DNA of 8,424 bases from an uncultured Pseudomonadota bacterium (lineage in GTDB: Bacteria; Pseudomonadota; Gammaproteobacteria; Burkholderiales; SG8-39). Positions 7,672 to 8,424 of the stretch are shown here, in pieces. Position 1 is the stretch's first letter. Every line of letters begins with the position of its first letter. The notes beneath the pieces were generated by a model, which was not told the DNA's origin, made no database searches, and was given only the letters and a program-made list of their open reading frames with translations. The translations under genes were made by a program, and so were the position numbers. The DNA lies in contig CAIVVS010000268.1 of NCBI GenBank assembly GCA_903909415.1, positions 1 through 8,424 on the forward strand. Reading direction: 5' to 3'.

Positions 7672-8196
7672 TCAGCGCTCGGCGGCCGCCTTGAGCCTGG
7701 CCAGGCCGGCCTCGAAGTCGCGGCCTATCATCCTGTCCATGCTGACGAACAGGCCCATCAGCTTGCCGATGAATGCCTGCGGCCCGAACATCGCCCACGT
7801 GACCCGGGTGCCGCCCGCGACCGGCTCCAGCGTGTACTCGGCGGTGTTGTGCCCCTCGAACGGCTTCTCGAAATCCAGCTTGATGGCGATCTTCGTCGGG
7901 GACGATGCGAGCAGCTCCATCCGGCCCGTGCCGACCTTGGAATTGCCTTCCCATTCGTAGATCGCGCCGGGCCCGGCGGCCGCGCCGCTGTAGGCCCGTT
8001 TCATCGCCGGGTCGCGGCCCTCCCAGGGCGACCATTCGCCCCAGCGGTGGAAGTCGTTGATCAGCGGGAACACCTTGTCCGGTGCCGCCTGGATCTGGGT
8101 GGAGCGCTCGACGCGGAAACGGTCAGGCCGGCTGGCGGCGATGGCCAGCAGCACGGCGATGACGATGGCAATGACGACGAGCACGGTGGTGAGCAC
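7672..8196 (-). CDS. Membrane-anchored SRPBCC-fold protein
   Basis: From a GTG start this is 174 residues: one N-terminal transmembrane segment (about 3-22, LTTVLVVIAIVIAVLLAIAA), then an SRPBCC (START/Bet v1-like, polyketide cyclase 2 type) domain. Family features are FRVERSTQIQAAPDKVFPLI (27-46), INDFHRWGEWSPWEGRDP (46-63), YEWEGNSKVGTGRMEL (80-95) and TRVTWAMFG (130-138), ending in a C-terminal helix FEAGLARLKAAAE. The fold forms a hydrophobic ligand pocket; the ligand is unknown. The GTG at 8196 is preferred because GGAGG lies four bases upstream and the membrane segment follows at once. An ATG at 8274 would add 26 unlikely polar residues. The GTG at 8184 lacks a properly spaced ribosome binding site. 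Confidence 0.86.
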   Translation of the reverse strand: MLTTVLVVIAIVIAVLLAIAASRPDRFRVERSTQIQAAPDKVFPLINDFHRWGEWSPWEGRDPAMKRAYSGAAAGPGAIYEWEGNSKVGTGRMELLASSPTKIAIKLDFEKPFEGHNTAEYTLEPVAGGTRVTWAMFGPQAFIGKLMGLFVSMDRMIGRDFEAGLARLKAAAER

Positions 8197-8200
8197 GCTG

Positions 8201-8205
8201 CCTCC
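8201..8205 (-). promoter_or_regulatory. Ribosome binding site supporting the GTG start of the SRPBCC gene
   Basis: GGAGG on the - strand, four bases before the GTG at 8196. The spacing is short, but the match to the Shine-Dalgarno core is perfect, and it argues against the upstream ATG at 8274. Confidence 0.5.
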
Positions 8206-8305
8206 GCGTGGCGATTGCCGGCAGGCGGTGCCGGCGCCGGACGACAGGCTAGGCCGGATTGCCGGTTTTGGCAAAGCGCCCGGTTGGACACCGCGCCCGG
8301 CCGCC

Positions 8306-8424
8306 TTACCAGGGCAGGGACTTGCCCGCGAAATTGAAGAAGCCGCCGCTGTCGGCCTGGGTGAATCCGGCGATCACCCGGCGCAGGCCGGCAATGTTCT
8401 CCGCGGGACCGGGCAGCGCGTCCC
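8306..8424 (-). CDS. C-terminal end of a probable short-chain dehydrogenase/reductase (cut by window edge)
   Basis: Only the last 39 codons lie in the window, ending at TAA (8306-8308). They encode an end reading LRRVIAGFTQADSGGFFNFAGKSLPW. This resembles the C-terminus of NAD(P)-dependent short-chain dehydrogenases that finish in DSGxFxxYxGxxLPW. The Rossmann core and YxxxK motif are outside the window, so the family call rests on this tail alone. The gene is upstream of the SRPBCC gene on the same strand with a 109-base gap. Confidence 0.55.
   Translation of the reverse strand, partial: DALPGPAENIAGLRRVIAGFTQADSGGFFNFAGKSLPW

Noticed and set aside
8259..8274. TTGCC...GGCAA 5-bp inverted repeat after the short-chain dehydrogenase
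   Set aside because: Stem too short and no T-run; could be chance.

Overview
The window is a high-GC (roughly 70% by eye) proteobacterial chromosome segment. Tightly packed genes, a Bug-type solute-binding protein, SlyX and a TIGR02450-type Trp-rich protein suggest a betaproteobacterium (Burkholderiales-like), with Xanthomonadales as an alternative. The species cannot be fixed from sequence alone.

Left half (1-4936, + strand): an apparent five-gene operon. It holds the 3' end of a biotin carboxyl carrier protein, a full biotin carboxylase (AccC family), a stand-alone carboxyltransferase of the pyruvate carboxylase/oxaloacetate decarboxylase alpha family, a thiolase-fold protein without thiolase catalytic residues, and a DUF35 (Zn-ribbon plus OB-fold) protein. 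The first three make a complete split biotin-dependent carboxylase. The carboxyltransferase keeps its metal-binding and proton-transfer residues but has lost the Arg and Tyr that hold pyruvate, so its substrate is probably not pyruvate or oxaloacetate. The thiolase-like/DUF35 pair resembles the heteromeric C-C lyases or condensing enzymes known from sterol side-chain degradation. Together the five genes look like an uncharacterised carboxylation plus C-C bond pathway; this is the most interesting part of the window.

Middle (4943-6389): a convergent Bug-family periplasmic binding protein on the - strand, whose stop lies 6 bases from the DUF35 stop, followed by about 470 bases of non-coding DNA with a 12-bp palindrome and an 11-bp-stem inverted repeat.

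Right part (6390-8424): a divergent pair (Trp-rich protein on -, slyX on +) whose ATG start codons overlap in one CATG. Next come three - strand genes: an exported protein of unknown function, a membrane-anchored SRPBCC-fold protein, and the C-terminal end of a probable short-chain dehydrogenase cut by the window edge. These look like ordinary housekeeping or accessory genes unrelated to the carboxylase operon. No tRNA, rRNA, CRISPR array, transposase or phage gene was seen.
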